NCBI RefSeq assembly: GCF_029946515.1
Contig: NZ_JARZHH010000071.1
Location: 1 to 55,884 of the forward strand
From: Polyangium sp. 6x1
GTDB lineage: Bacteria; Myxococcota_A; Polyangia; Polyangiales; Polyangiaceae
Length of the DNA stretch: 55,884 bases
Reading direction: 5' to 3'
Shown piece by piece: positions 8,135 to 18,500 of this stretch. The notes under the pieces are model-generated. The model ran no database searches, had not been told where the DNA came from, and saw nothing but the letters and a program-made list of their open reading frames with translations. The position numbers and the translations under genes were made by a program. Each line of letters begins with the position of its first letter. The stretch's first letter is position 1.

Positions 8135-8560
8135 ATGAAAAAGATAGGCTCGTTTCCCATCGTCGTTGCTCTTGTCTCAGCCCTTGTCAGCCTTTGGCCG
8201 ACGAGAGCGCAGGCACGCGAGGTCGTCGTGACCGACGCCGATCGTGGCCACGAGGTGACCCTGCGGAGGGGAGATACGCTGGTCGTGCGCGTGCAATCGA
8301 ATCCCAGCACGGGGACTTCGTGGTACACGGTCCTTGCGCCCGGTTCCATCGTCAAGGCGTCCGGACATCGGTATAGCGCGGGGCCTTGCCCCCACGGCGC
8401 GGTGGGCTGCGGAGGCGTGGAGGAATTTCGCTTCGCTCCCGCGATGAACGTGACCACCAGCCAAGCGGCCGAGTGGCTCCGGCTGCTCTATCTCAGGCCG
8501 TTCGAACCTGGGATCGAGGGAGCCACGCTCTGGCAGGTCCATGTCACCCTCGTGCCCTGA
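8135..8560 (+). CDS. Chagasin-like (I42) secreted cysteine-protease inhibitor
   Basis: The product has 141 residues. A classic signal peptide (MKKIGSFPIVVALVSALVSL...) ends at ARAQA-RE, near residue 28. The three loops that define chagasin-family inhibitors are visible: NPSTGTSW at about residue 56 (family NPTTGY/FxW), a Gly-rich middle loop VGCGGVEEF, and YLRPFEP (family RPW/F). In that family these loops plug the active site of papain-like proteases. Two extra cysteines flank the middle loop (GPCPHGAVGCGG) and may form a disulfide. The ATG at 8135 has a strong ribosome site (AAGGGGGAG). It lies downstream of the EGF surface protein and could protect secreted proteins or act on foreign proteases. 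Confidence 0.8.
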   Translation: MKKIGSFPIVVALVSALVSLWPTRAQAREVVVTDADRGHEVTLRRGDTLVVRVQSNPSTGTSWYTVLAPGSIVKASGHRYSAGPCPHGAVGCGGVEEFRFAPAMNVTTSQAAEWLRLLYLRPFEPGIEGATLWQVHVTLVP

Positions 8561-8888
8561 ACCGACGGGTGAGCCACCCGCCCGAGCGTAGAGACAAGGG
8601 AAGCTGGGGAACCGAGCCCATGTCCGCTCGGCGTGCCTCGGCGCCGAGAAGGCGGCGTCCTCGCGTCCGCAATCGATGCCCGAGTCAGAGCCGCTCGACG
8701 CCCTCCGGCGATTCCTCGATGAGACCCCTGGCCGCCCACGGGTGCGCCGAGCGTCCGGACCCCAGGGCGGCATTCGGAGTTTCATGACGACCTCACGCGC
8801 CTGCACACCCAAGCGTCGCACGAGCTCTGCACGGGCCAAACTCCGCCGGTGCCAAGTCACCCCCTCTGGGATATAAAAGGAGTTGGTC
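8561..8888 (+). other. Gap of 328 bp before the large kinase gene
   Basis: I see no convincing gene here; the open frames are short, Arg-rich and lack ribosome sites. The 3' end has an AT-rich patch GGGATATAAAAGGAG. Its last part (AGGAG, 8878-8882) is a good ribosome site for a GTG at 8889, and TATAAA may double as a -10 element. Confidence 0.5.
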
Positions 8889-11800
8889 GTGTGCGTCGCC
8901 TTGTCGGGCGAGCGAGCAAGGTTTTCGATGATCGTCGGGAGAGGCTACGCGCTCCGCGAAAAGATCGAGGAAACCGCCGATTTCACCCTGTACCGCGCGT
9001 GCCGCGAGGGCGACGGCGTCCCGGTCTTGCTGAAAATCTTGCGCGCGGAAAGATCGACCGGCGCCGAGGTCGCGCGCTTCAAGCACCAGTACGAGCGCAT
9101 CGCGCGCCTCGCCTCGCCTCGCCTCGTCGCGCTGCGCGGCGTCGAGGCGCTCGCCGGCTCCTTGATCGTCGTCCTCGAGGACTTCCCGGGCAGCGATCTC
9201 GCGCGGCTTCTCGCCGCGCGCCCGTCACGCAGGATGCCGGTCGATGAGGCGCTCGATCTCGCGGCCGCGCTCGCCGAAGGTCTCGCCGTGGTGCACGCGG
9301 CCGGGCTCGTCCACCGCGATCTGCGCCCGCAGAACGTGCTCGTCGGCGCGCACGGCGGGGTCAAGATCAATGGCTTCGGCGTCGATGCCGAGATCACCCA
9401 CGCGCACGAACGGCTCTATGCGCCGGCGGTCATCGCCGACGTGCTGCCCTACGTCTCCCCCGAGCAGACAGGCCGCATGAACCGCGGCGTCGACTACCGG
9501 ACCGACCTCTACGCGCTCGGCGTCATCCTCTACCAGATGCTCACGGGTCAACGCCCCTTCGAGGCCCTGGACCCGATGGAGCTCATTCACGCGCACCTCG
9601 CCCTCGCGCCCGCGCCCCCGTCCCGCGTCGATCCGACCATCCCCGAGGCCGTGTCCGACGTCGTGCTCAAGCTGCTCGCGAAGAACGCCGAGGACCGTTA
9701 CCAGAGCGCCGAGGGCCTGCTCGCCGACCTCGAGCGCTGCCGCGAGGCCCTGCGCGGCACGGGGACGATCGAGCCCTTCGTCGCGGGCCAGCGCGATCGT
9801 CAGGACCTCTTCCGGATCCACCAGAAGCTCTACGGCCGCGCGCATGACATCGAGGCGCTCACCGCCGCATTCGAGCGCGCGCTCGATGGCAGCCGCGAGA
9901 TCGTCCTCGTCTCCGGCTACTCGGGGATCGGGAAGTCCTCGCTCGTGCACGAGATCTTGAAGCCACTCGCGCGGCAGAAGGGTTATTTCACGAGCGGCAA
10001 ATACGACCAATACAACCGCGACGCGCCCTACAGCGCGGTGATCCAGGCGTTCGACGGCCTCGTGCGGCAGATTCTCACCGAGAGCGAGGCGCGCATCCTC
10101 CGCTTTCGGAGCGCGCTCCTCGAGGCGCTCGGGCCGAATGCGCAGGTCGTCTGCGACGTCATCCCGTCGCTCTCCCATGTGCTCGGCCCGCAGCCGCCCG
10201 TCCCGGCGCTCGGCCCGATCGAGGCGCAGAACCGCCTGAACCGGTGCTTCTTGCTGTTCGTCTCGGTGTTCGCGCGGCCCACGCACCCGCTCGTCCTGTT
10301 CCTCGACGATCTGCAGTGGATCGACCCCGCGAGCCTCGTGCTGCTCCGCGTGCTCCTCGCCGACGACTCGCTCGATGCGCTCTTCTTTTGCGGTGCCTAC
10401 CGTGACAACGAGGTATCGCCCGGGCACCCGTTCGTCCTGGCGATCGAGGAGCTCCAGCAAGCCGGGCTCGTCGTGCGCAACATCGTCCTCGCCCCGCTCG
10501 CGCGCCCGCACCTGATCGAGATGCTTTCGGATAGCCTCAAGCGCGACGATTGCGGGCCGCTCGCCGATGCGGTGCTGAAGAAGACCGGCGGCAACCCGTT
10601 CTTCGTCAAGGAATTCGTCCGGTCGCTGCACGACCACGGCGTCCTCGCGTACGCAGCCGGATCAGGCTGGCGCTGGGACCTCGCCGCGATCGACGCGCTC
10701 GGGTACACGGACAACGTCGTCGACCTCATGGTGCGCACCATCGCGCGCCTGCCGCCGGCGACGGTGAAGGCGCTCAACCTCGCCGCGGCGATCGGCAACC
10801 GGTTCGACCTCGACGTGCTCGCCGCGGTGAACGCGTGCTCGCCGGAAGACGCGTACGCCCGCCTCGATCCCGCCGTGAGCGAGGGGCTCGTGATCGCCGG
10901 GCGCGGCCGCTACCGCTTCGCCCATGACAAGGTCCAGGAGGGCGCCTATGCGATGATCCCGGAGGCGGACCGGCCCGCCTTTCACCTCCGGATCGGTCGG
11001 CTGCTCGCGGACAAGCTGGACCTCTCCGAGAGCCAGAACCTCTTCGACGTCGTCGGCCACCTGAACAGCGCGGGCGACCTCGTGTCGGACCCCGCGGAGC
11101 GGCTTTCCCTCGCCCGCATGAGCCTCGATGCCGCCTGCCGCGCCGAGGACGCAGCCGCCTTCGGCGCCGGCCTGCGCTACCTGCAGCTTGGCCTCCTGCG
11201 CCTTCCGGAGGACGCCTGGACGTCGCAGTACCCGCTCCGCCTCAGGTACGCGATGAAGATCGGCCTCATGCTCTCGCTCTGCGGCCGGCACGATGACGCC
11301 CTGGCCATCCTCTCCGATTGCCTGGAGCGGGCCGCGAGCCGGCTCGATCGCACCGAGGTGCTGCGGCTCAAGATGAGCGTGCAGGTGCTCAAGCACGACC
11401 TGCCCGCCGCACTCGCGGAGGGTCTCGCAGCCCTGCGCCCGTTCGGGCTCGATCTGCCCACGTTCCCCGATGACGCCATGGTCGACACCCAGTTCCGGGC
11501 GACGATGGATCTCGTGCGGGAAAAGACGCTCGAAGCGCTGCCAGACCTGCCGCCGCTCGAGGACCCGGAGCTCTGCGCCATGCGGGACGTGCTCCAGGAG
11601 ATCTTCCTCCCCTGCTGGTTCTTGAGCCCCAACAACCTCGGCATCACGCTCGCGAAGCTCGTCGAGAGCACGCTGCGCCACGGGCTGTCGAAGCACGCGA
11701 TCTTTGGCTGCATCCAATTCGGGGCGGTCCTCTGCGGCCGTGGCGACATCGAGCTCGGCTACCGCTTCGGCCGCGCTGCCATCGACCTTTCGGAGCGCTA

Positions 11801-14492
11801 CCCGGACAAGAAGTCCGAGGCAGTGCTCCACGACATGTGGGGCGCCTTCGTGCAGCACTGGAGAGAAGGCTATGCCGTCTGCAAGAATTCGTTGCTCGCG
11901 GGGATGCACGTCGGGCTCGAGACGGGCCAGTACATCTGGGCGTTCTACAGCTCGACGAATGCCATGACGAACAGCCTCCTGCGCGGCCTGCCGCTCGCCG
12001 ACCTCCTCGCCGAGGCGCAGAGCTACCAGCCGATACGGAAGCTCGACAGGTTCAACGCCATCACCTGGATGATCGCCGCGGTCGGACAGATCGCGCACCA
12101 GCTCTCGGTCGAGACAGCGCGCCCGGCCAAGCTCGAGGGCGCGTGGGTCGATATCGACGAGGTGATCGAGGAGGCCCGCCGGATCGATAGCCAGGGCACG
12201 CTCTTCTTCGCCAGCTTCTACGTCGTCGTCCACGACGTCTTCCAGGGCGCGTTCGAGGATGCGGCGCGCACCGCGCTCTCGCTGAACGTGGAGATTCCGG
12301 CCGTCACGAGCTGGCACGGCAACCCCGCGTACCATGGTTATGCCGGCGTCGCGCTCACGCAGGCGGCAGACGCGGTCTCCCCGGACGAGCGCGCGGTCTT
12401 CCTCGCCCGAGCAGAGATCTTCGCGGAAAAGCTCTCGTGCTGGGCGCAGTTCTGCCCCGAGAACCTGGCGCACAGGAGCGCCCTGCTCGGCGCCGAGCTC
12501 GCGCGCGTCCGCGGCGACACGCTCGCCGCGTGGAATCGCTACGACGAGGCGATCGCCCTCGCGCAGCGCGGCGGCTACCTCCACGACGAGGCGCTCGCCA
12601 ACGAGCTCGCCGGCCTCTCCTTCCACGCTCTCGGCAAGACCACCGTCGCCCGCGCCTACCTCACCGAGGCGCACAGGGCCTACCGCCGATGGGGCGCGAC
12701 GGAGGCGATGCGGCGCCTCGAGCGCTCCTACCCCGACCTCGTCCCCAGCGAGATCCTCCGCGGCGCGAGGGGCTCGGAGGCCGCAGCGCCCGCCTCCGCC
12801 GCGCTCGACATCGGCTCGGTGCTCAAGGCTTCCCAGGCCATCTCGGGCGAGATCGTCCTCGACCGCCTGCTCGACGCGCTCATGCGCATCCTGGTCGAGA
12901 ACGCCGGCGCGCGGCGCGGCGTCCTCCTGCTCCTGCGTGACGGGCGGCTCGTCGTCGAGGCCGAGCACCGCACCGGCGAGGCGGCCGTCCACGTGCTCGG
13001 CGCGGCGCCCCTCGAGGGCCGCGAGGACCTGCCGGCCAGCGTCGTCACGTACGTGGCGCGGACGCGCGAGACCGTCCTGCTCGACGACCTCGTGATCGAC
13101 GGGCCGTTCGGGCGTGATCCCTGCTTCGCCGGCGGTGCGCCGCGCTCCTCGCTCGCCGCGCCCCTCGTCTACAAGGGCCGCCTCGCCGGCGTGATCTATC
13201 TCGAAAACGACCTCACCCGCTCTGCCTTCACCCCTGAGCACGTCGAGGTGATCCGGCTCCTCTCGGCCCAGGCGGCCAACTCCATCGAGAATGCGCGCCT
13301 CTATGCGGATCTGCAGCAGGAGAACGCGGAGCGACGGCGCGCCGAGGAGGTGCTCCGCCATTCCTACTCGCTCCTCGAGGCCACGCTCGAATCGACGGCG
13401 GACGGCATCCTCGTCGTCGACGCCGAGCAGCGCGTCGTGCGTCAGAATCACAGGTTCGCGGCGATGTGGAGCATCCCGGACGAGGTCCTCTCCACCGGGT
13501 CGGACGACACGTTCCGTACGTTCGTCTGCGACCAGCTCCTCGATCCCGATGCGTTCCTGCAAAGGATCCGCGCGCTCTATGCCTCGCCCGAGGAGTCGAG
13601 CTTCGATGTCATCCCGTTTTCGGACGGGCGCGTCTTCGAGCGTTATTCGCAGCCCCAGCGCCTCGGCGGGCGCGTGGTCGGGCGGGTCTGGAGCTTCCGC
13701 GACATCACCGCGCGTGTGCGCGCCGAGCAGCAGCGCGATCAGCTCCTCCTGGACGAGCGGCGCGCGCGCACGGCAGCGGAGGCGGCCGTGCAGCTGCGGG
13801 ACGAGTTCCTTTCGATTGCCTCGCACGAGCTCCGCACCCCGCTCACCAGCCTGCAGCTCGCCATTCAATCGCTGGGGCAAAGGCTCGCGCGGGGCATGGA
13901 CGTCGAGCGCGTGCAATCCGCGGTCGCCCTCTCGGGCCGCCAGGTCAAGCGCCTCGCCGACCTCGTCGATATGCTCCTCGACGTCTCCCGGATCCAGGCG
14001 GGGAGGCTCGAGCTGCACACGACGCCCGTCGAGCTGCGCGCGCTCGTCGACGAGGTCGTCGTCCACCTCGGCGATCTGATTGCGCGGTCAGGCAGCACGC
14101 TCGCCGTGCGCGCGGAGCAGCCGATCATCGGCCGATGGGATCCGCACCGTCTGGAGCAGGTCGTGACCAACCTCCTCACCAACGCGATCAAGTTCGGGGA
14201 ACGCCAGCCGATCGACATCGCCATCACCCGGGAAGATGGGGTCGCGCGGCTCTCGGTGACGGACCGCGGGATCGGGATCCCGGCCGAAGTGCAGGCGCAG
14301 CTCTTCCAACGATTTCGCCGCGGCGTCTCGTCGAACCATTACGGGGGGCTCGGGCTCGGCCTCTACATCACCCGCACCATCGTCGAGGCGCACGGCGGCC
14401 GCGTTTGCGTGTCGAGCGAGGTCGGCCGGGGCTCGACCTTCTGCGTCGAGCTGCCGCTCTCGACCGAGTGCGGGGGGGATGTGTCGTCGTAG
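8889..14492 (+). CDS. Trifunctional Ser/Thr kinase - AAA ATPase - GAF/PAS - histidine kinase
   Basis: With the GTG start at 8889 (AGGAG 6 nt upstream; an ATG at 8928 is the alternative) the protein has 1867 residues. In order: a protein-kinase-like domain (~15-285) with HRDLRPQN (Asp144); an AAA_16/STAND-type ATPase with Walker A GYSGIGKS (343-350) and LVLFLDDLQW; a long helical TPR-like region (~700-1290); a GAF domain (~1305-1470); a PAS domain (~1490-1600); a HisKA domain with phospho-acceptor His1646 in SIASHELRTPL; and a HATPase (NLLTNAIKFG, DRGIGIP, GLGLGLYI). This architecture is a known family in myxobacteria and cyanobacteria. The kinase DFG is GFG (Gly162), so metal-binding Asp is absent and the kinase domain may be a pseudokinase. 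No transmembrane segment is seen, so it is likely a cytoplasmic sensor. Confidence 0.93.
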   Translation: MCVALSGERARFSMIVGRGYALREKIEETADFTLYRACREGDGVPVLLKILRAERSTGAEVARFKHQYERIARLASPRLVALRGVEALAGSLIVVLEDFPGSDLARLLAARPSRRMPVDEALDLAAALAEGLAVVHAAGLVHRDLRPQNVLVGAHGGVKINGFGVDAEITHAHERLYAPAVIADVLPYVSPEQTGRMNRGVDYRTDLYALGVILYQMLTGQRPFEALDPMELIHAHLALAPAPPSRVDPTIPEAVSDVVLKLLAKNAEDRYQSAEGLLADLERCREALRGTGTIEPFVAGQRDRQDLFRIHQKLYGRAHDIEALTAAFERALDGSREIVLVSGYSGIGKSSLVHEILKPLARQKGYFTSGKYDQYNRDAPYSAVIQAFDGLVRQILTESEARILRFRSALLEALGPNAQVVCDVIPSLSHVLGPQPPVPALGPIEAQNRLNRCFLLFVSVFARPTHPLVLFLDDLQWIDPASLVLLRVLLADDSLDALFFCGAYRDNEVSPGHPFVLAIEELQQAGLVVRNIVLAPLARPHLIEMLSDSLKRDDCGPLADAVLKKTGGNPFFVKEFVRSLHDHGVLAYAAGSGWRWDLAAIDALGYTDNVVDLMVRTIARLPPATVKALNLAAAIGNRFDLDVLAAVNACSPEDAYARLDPAVSEGLVIAGRGRYRFAHDKVQEGAYAMIPEADRPAFHLRIGRLLADKLDLSESQNLFDVVGHLNSAGDLVSDPAERLSLARMSLDAACRAEDAAAFGAGLRYLQLGLLRLPEDAWTSQYPLRLRYAMKIGLMLSLCGRHDDALAILSDCLERAASRLDRTEVLRLKMSVQVLKHDLPAALAEGLAALRPFGLDLPTFPDDAMVDTQFRATMDLVREKTLEALPDLPPLEDPELCAMRDVLQEIFLPCWFLSPNNLGITLAKLVESTLRHGLSKHAIFGCIQFGAVLCGRGDIELGYRFGRAAIDLSERYPDKKSEAVLHDMWGAFVQHWREGYAVCKNSLLAGMHVGLETGQYIWAFYSSTNAMTNSLLRGLPLADLLAEAQSYQPIRKLDRFNAITWMIAAVGQIAHQLSVETARPAKLEGAWVDIDEVIEEARRIDSQGTLFFASFYVVVHDVFQGAFEDAARTALSLNVEIPAVTSWHGNPAYHGYAGVALTQAADAVSPDERAVFLARAEIFAEKLSCWAQFCPENLAHRSALLGAELARVRGDTLAAWNRYDEAIALAQRGGYLHDEALANELAGLSFHALGKTTVARAYLTEAHRAYRRWGATEAMRRLERSYPDLVPSEILRGARGSEAAAPASAALDIGSVLKASQAISGEIVLDRLLDALMRILVENAGARRGVLLLLRDGRLVVEAEHRTGEAAVHVLGAAPLEGREDLPASVVTYVARTRETVLLDDLVIDGPFGRDPCFAGGAPRSSLAAPLVYKGRLAGVIYLENDLTRSAFTPEHVEVIRLLSAQAANSIENARLYADLQQENAERRRAEEVLRHSYSLLEATLESTADGILVVDAEQRVVRQNHRFAAMWSIPDEVLSTGSDDTFRTFVCDQLLDPDAFLQRIRALYASPEESSFDVIPFSDGRVFERYSQPQRLGGRVVGRVWSFRDITARVRAEQQRDQLLLDERRARTAAEAAVQLRDEFLSIASHELRTPLTSLQLAIQSLGQRLARGMDVERVQSAVALSGRQVKRLADLVDMLLDVSRIQAGRLELHTTPVELRALVDEVVVHLGDLIARSGSTLAVRAEQPIIGRWDPHRLEQVVTNLLTNAIKFGERQPIDIAITREDGVARLSVTDRGIGIPAEVQAQLFQRFRRGVSSNHYGGLGLGLYITRTIVEAHGGRVCVSSEVGRGSTFCVELPLSTECGGDVSS

Positions 14493-14582
14493 CGCTTTGC
14501 CTTGACCGGCATCGTGGCCACGTCATGCCCCCGAGTCAGGGTTTTACTTGACGCGCCGACTGCGGCAGGCAGAGACAGTCCC

Positions 14583-15383
14583 ATGGCGACCTGGACCCGT
14601 GAAATCTGCGAAACGAACGGCATCCACATCCACTACCTCCGAACAGGAGGCGCCAAGGATCCCGTCGTTTTGCTTCATGGATTGATGGGGAGCGGCGCCT
14701 GCTGGACGCCCCTGGCGCGGGCGCTCGAAGGTGAATTCGACGTCATCATGCCCGACGCCAGAGGGCACGGCGATTCGAGCGCGCCGCACCACGGATACCG
14801 GTACGACGATCACGCGAGCGACGTCGTAGGCCTGCTTCGCGGCCTTTCGCTCTCTCGTCCGGTTCTGCTTGGCCATTCGATGGGCGGAATGACCGCCGCG
14901 GTGGTGGCGCGTCGAGGGGCGGGGCTCCTCCGCGGCCTCATCCTGGTCGACCCGACGTTCTTGAGCCCCGAGCGCCAACGCGAGGTGCACGAGAGCGACG
15001 TCGCCGATCAACACCGCCAGGCCCTCGGCTTCCAGAAGTCGGACCTCGTTGCGCAGGCCCGAGCCCGACACCCGCGTCGCTCGCCCGAGCTCATCGAGCT
15101 TCAAGCCGAGGCGAGATTGAAGACCCACATGGGCGCGTTCGACGTTCTCACGCCGCCCAACCCCGACTATCGCGACGTGGTGCGCGCGATTGAGGTCCCG
15201 AGCTTGCTCGTCCTGGGTGACAAGAGCCCCGTCGTCACGCTCGAGATGGGAGCCGAGCTGCGGCGTCTCAACCCACGCGTACGAATCGAACAGGTAAAGG
15301 ACGCCGGCCACGGCCTTCCGTTCGAACAACCCGAGCGCCTGGGAGAGGTGGTCCTGTCGTTCTTGCGTGAGCTGCCTTCTTGA
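14583..15383 (+). CDS. Alpha/beta hydrolase
   Basis: The product has 266 residues. The fold landmarks are clear: oxyanion loop VLLHGLMGSGACW (~34-46), nucleophile elbow LLGHSMGGM, a C-terminal acid in VLGDKSP, and the catalytic His in KDAGHGLPFE. MPDARGHGDSS precedes the elbow, as in esterases, lipases and haloperoxidase-like members. There is no signal peptide, so it is cytoplasmic. The substrate cannot be told. The ATG at 14583 starts just before the first fold element (MATWTREICETNGIHIHYL); longer starts add a sequence without fold character. It stands 90 bp after the large kinase and is convergent with the kinase-ATPase gene that follows. Confidence 0.85.
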   Translation: MATWTREICETNGIHIHYLRTGGAKDPVVLLHGLMGSGACWTPLARALEGEFDVIMPDARGHGDSSAPHHGYRYDDHASDVVGLLRGLSLSRPVLLGHSMGGMTAAVVARRGAGLLRGLILVDPTFLSPERQREVHESDVADQHRQALGFQKSDLVAQARARHPRRSPELIELQAEARLKTHMGAFDVLTPPNPDYRDVVRAIEVPSLLVLGDKSPVVTLEMGAELRRLNPRVRIEQVKDAGHGLPFEQPERLGEVVLSFLRELPS

Positions 15384-15535
15384 CGGACGCCCCCTCCGCC
15401 TGGACGGACGAAGCGTCGATGTCCAGCAGAGACAGACGCGGAGGCGGAGACGTCACCACCCGGGGACACTGTCATCAACCGGCGACAGCTCATCCAGGCG
15501 CTGTCCACGGGTGACGACAGCACGACACCAAGCGA
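15384..15535. other. Convergent gap with imperfect inverted repeats
   Basis: This lies between convergent stops. It contains CTCCGCC...GGCGGAG enclosing TGGAC...GTCCA, and GTCACC (15452) pairing with GGTGAC (15510) around GGACA/TGTCC. Such nested pairing fits a two-way transcription-termination region, but there is no clear U-tract. Confidence 0.35.
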
Positions 15536-18500
15536 TTACGACAGCGTCCCGCCCCCGTCGCCCGCCAGCCCGAGCCACGCCTCGGCCTCCCGCAAAAGCT
15601 TTCGCGGCAAAGAGCCGAGCGGCAGCTCCGCCGCGCGCCCCTCCTCCACCACCTTCGCGAGCTCCGCCCGCCCAAGCTCGCCTCGTTGCGCGCGCCGCAA
15701 CACCTCCCAGAGCTTCGCGCAGTGCGTGAGGCTCCGATCGTGGTGCTTCTCGGCCACCACGCGCGCCGTCCGCGCGTCCTCCAGCGCGTCGGACATCCGG
15801 CCCATCGCCCTCAGGATCTCCGCGCGTCGCAGCAGCGTCAGCGCACGGCTGCGGGTCCCTCGTTCGCGCTGGAGCGCGTCCGCCTCGTTCGCGTTCTCCA
15901 GCGCCGCCACGAGCTCGCCGACCTCCATCAGCGCCGCCGCGCGGAGCGACAACGCCGTCGCACGCAGCACGGGATCTTCCGCTTCCCGTGCGAGATCCGC
16001 CGTGCGCGCCGCCGTCTCGGCCGCCTCCCGGGCCCGGCCCTCGCGCAGCAGCATCACCGAAAGGTTCTGCAGGAAGAGCCGCACCTGGCCCCGCATGCCT
16101 CGCTCGTCCGCGCGCGAGAGGAGCTGACGGAGCCGCTCGATCGCGGCGTCGATGCGCCCCGTCTCGGCTTCGAGCACCGCCAGATCCCCCCCGATGTGCA
16201 CCTCGTGCCACGCCGATTCCGTCGACGCGGCGATCGCCACCGCGCGCCGCAGATCCTGCTCGCCGAGGACCAGATCCCGCGGCGCGAGCGCGTAACACAG
16301 CTCGAATCGACGCACCCGCGCCGCGAGCTCCACCGCCGGCCCCGCGCCCGCGGCGAGCTCCACCGCCTCGGTCACGACCGCCATCGCGTGCTCCGGCAGG
16401 AGCACCCCCGCCACCGCGAGGCGCGCCTCGCAGCGGAGCCGCAGATCCCCGAACGCGTCCGCGTCCGCGACGAGCGTCGCGTCCTCCACGCCGCTCTCCC
16501 GGAGCCCGCGCGCCACTTCGAGCCGCGAGATGCGTCGCCCCAGGTCGAACCGGCGCGCCTCCGCGGTGTCCGCCGCGAGGATCGGCAGCCGAGCGAGCCG
16601 CTGCTTCGCCTCCTCGAACTTGCGGCCGCGGATGAGCATCCGGATCGCTTCGAACGCGAGCCGCGCCTGCGTCTCCGCGTCGTCCGTGATGGCCGCGAGC
16701 CTGTCGCCGAACGCCGCGGCCTCTTCGAAAAGCCCCGCCGCGCCCGCCTTGTCCATGGCGCGGCCGAGCCAGACGCGCGCCTCCGCGAGCGCGCCGAGGC
16801 GCTCGTACCCCGTCGCCAGGAACGCCGCGTCGGCCTGCGCCGGCGCGCCCTCGGCCATGCCGTCGAGCAGCGCCCGGTGGAGCCGGTGAAACCACGGGCG
16901 CGGCCGCAGCAGGTTGAGCGCCGCCTGGCGCACCATCTCCTGCGCGAAGACGTACTCCTGCCGCTCGCCGCGCGCCGTCAGGATCCCCGCGCCGACGAGC
17001 GCCTCGAGCGCTTCCTCCGCGCGATCCGCGTCGCCGGCCACCCGGAGCGCGAGATCCACGCCGAGCCCGCCGCCGGCGAGCGCAACCGCCGCGAGCACGC
17101 GCAAGAGCGTACGCTCGGCGTCGCTGCCGGGCGGGAGACACGCGGCGAGGCGCGCCTCCAGGAGATCGGCCACGCCCGGCACGTCGCCTCGCAGGATCTG
17201 CTCGCCCGCCGCGCGGTAGACGCCGTCCTGCCAGACCATGGCGCCGCCCTCGCGCCACGCGACGAGCGCGTGCACGAGGTAAAACGGCACGCCCGCGGCC
17301 CCCGCGACCACGGCCCGCTCGACCTCCTTCGCGATGGGACAAACGCCCTGCGCGAGGCGCGCCGCGGCCGCGGGGTCGAGCGGAGCGAGCGAGACGTACG
17401 TGAGCCCGGGGCTCGTCCGCGCCCGCGCCTCGCCGAGGAGCTTGCGCAAAGGCGCGCCCGCGACGGGATCCGGGCGCGCGGCGACGGCCACGAGCAGCCG
17501 CCCCGGCGCGCCCGCCGCCGCGCGATGCACGAGCAGGCGGACGACCTCGCGCGTCGGCGTGTCGCTCCACTGGAGGTCGTCCACGAGCACGAGGAGCGGC
17601 GCCGAGGCGCTCACCCGCACGAGGGCGTCCTCGATCGCCTCGACGGCCTGCGAGAGCTCGTCCGGGCCCGGAACGAGCCCCGGCGAGAAGGCCTGCGCGA
17701 GGGCGCGCGCGAGCGGCTCGAACGACGGCGCGATCTCGGGCGGGAGATCCTCGACGGCGCGGCGGAACGGATAGAGGGGGCTGCGCTGCTCGGGCGGGCA
17801 ATGGATCCGTAGGATGCGCGCGTCCGCGAAGGTCCAGCGCTCGGCCGCGGCGTCGAGGAGCCGGCTGCGCCCGATGCCCTGCGGCCCCGCGAACACGACG
17901 ACCTGGCAGCGGCCTTGTTTCGCCGCGTCGGCGGCGCGAGCGAGCGCCTGGAGCGCGTCGTCCCGACCGACGAGCGGAGGGCGCGTCTCGGGCACGGGCG
18001 CGGCCTTGCGATCGGGCGCGGAGACCGGCGCGGGCCTGCGAAGGGACAGCGGCGAGACCGACGCGGGCGGCAGGGCGGGATCGAGCCGCGCGAGGAGGCG
18101 CTCGATCTCGCGCGCCACCCACTCGGCGTGGCGAGGTCGGAGCAGCGGATCGAGCGCGAGCAGGCGATCGACGAGGAGCGTGAGATCGGCCGTCACCACG
18201 CTCCGCGAAGGGACGCACGTCGCAAGGGAAGGCGCGGGCCCCTCGGGCATGGGCGTCTCGTGCGGGAGGCGGCCCGTGACGAGCTGGAACATGGTCACGC
18301 CGAGCGAGTAGAGATCACTTGCGGGCGTCGGGAGCTGCGAGAGGCACTCGGGCGCGAGGTAGCCGAGCGTGCCCGCGACGCGAAGGCCCGGGCGGCCTCC
18401 GAGGGCCGGCCCTGCCGCCACGATCGGCGAGGCCGTCACGGTCAGGGTCTGCGTGTGCGTGCCCGGGCCTTGCGCGGCGGGCGCGTGCGGCGGCTCGGCG

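Noticed and set aside
10662-14066. 1134-codon antisense frame within the large kinase fusion
   Set aside because: It is an antisense shadow of a clear multi-domain gene; its Arg/Asp/Glu-rich composition is typical of such shadows.
14492-14582. Promoter before the alpha/beta hydrolase (two TTGACS matches)
   Set aside because: No acceptable -10 hexamer at 16-19 nt from either TTGAC match.
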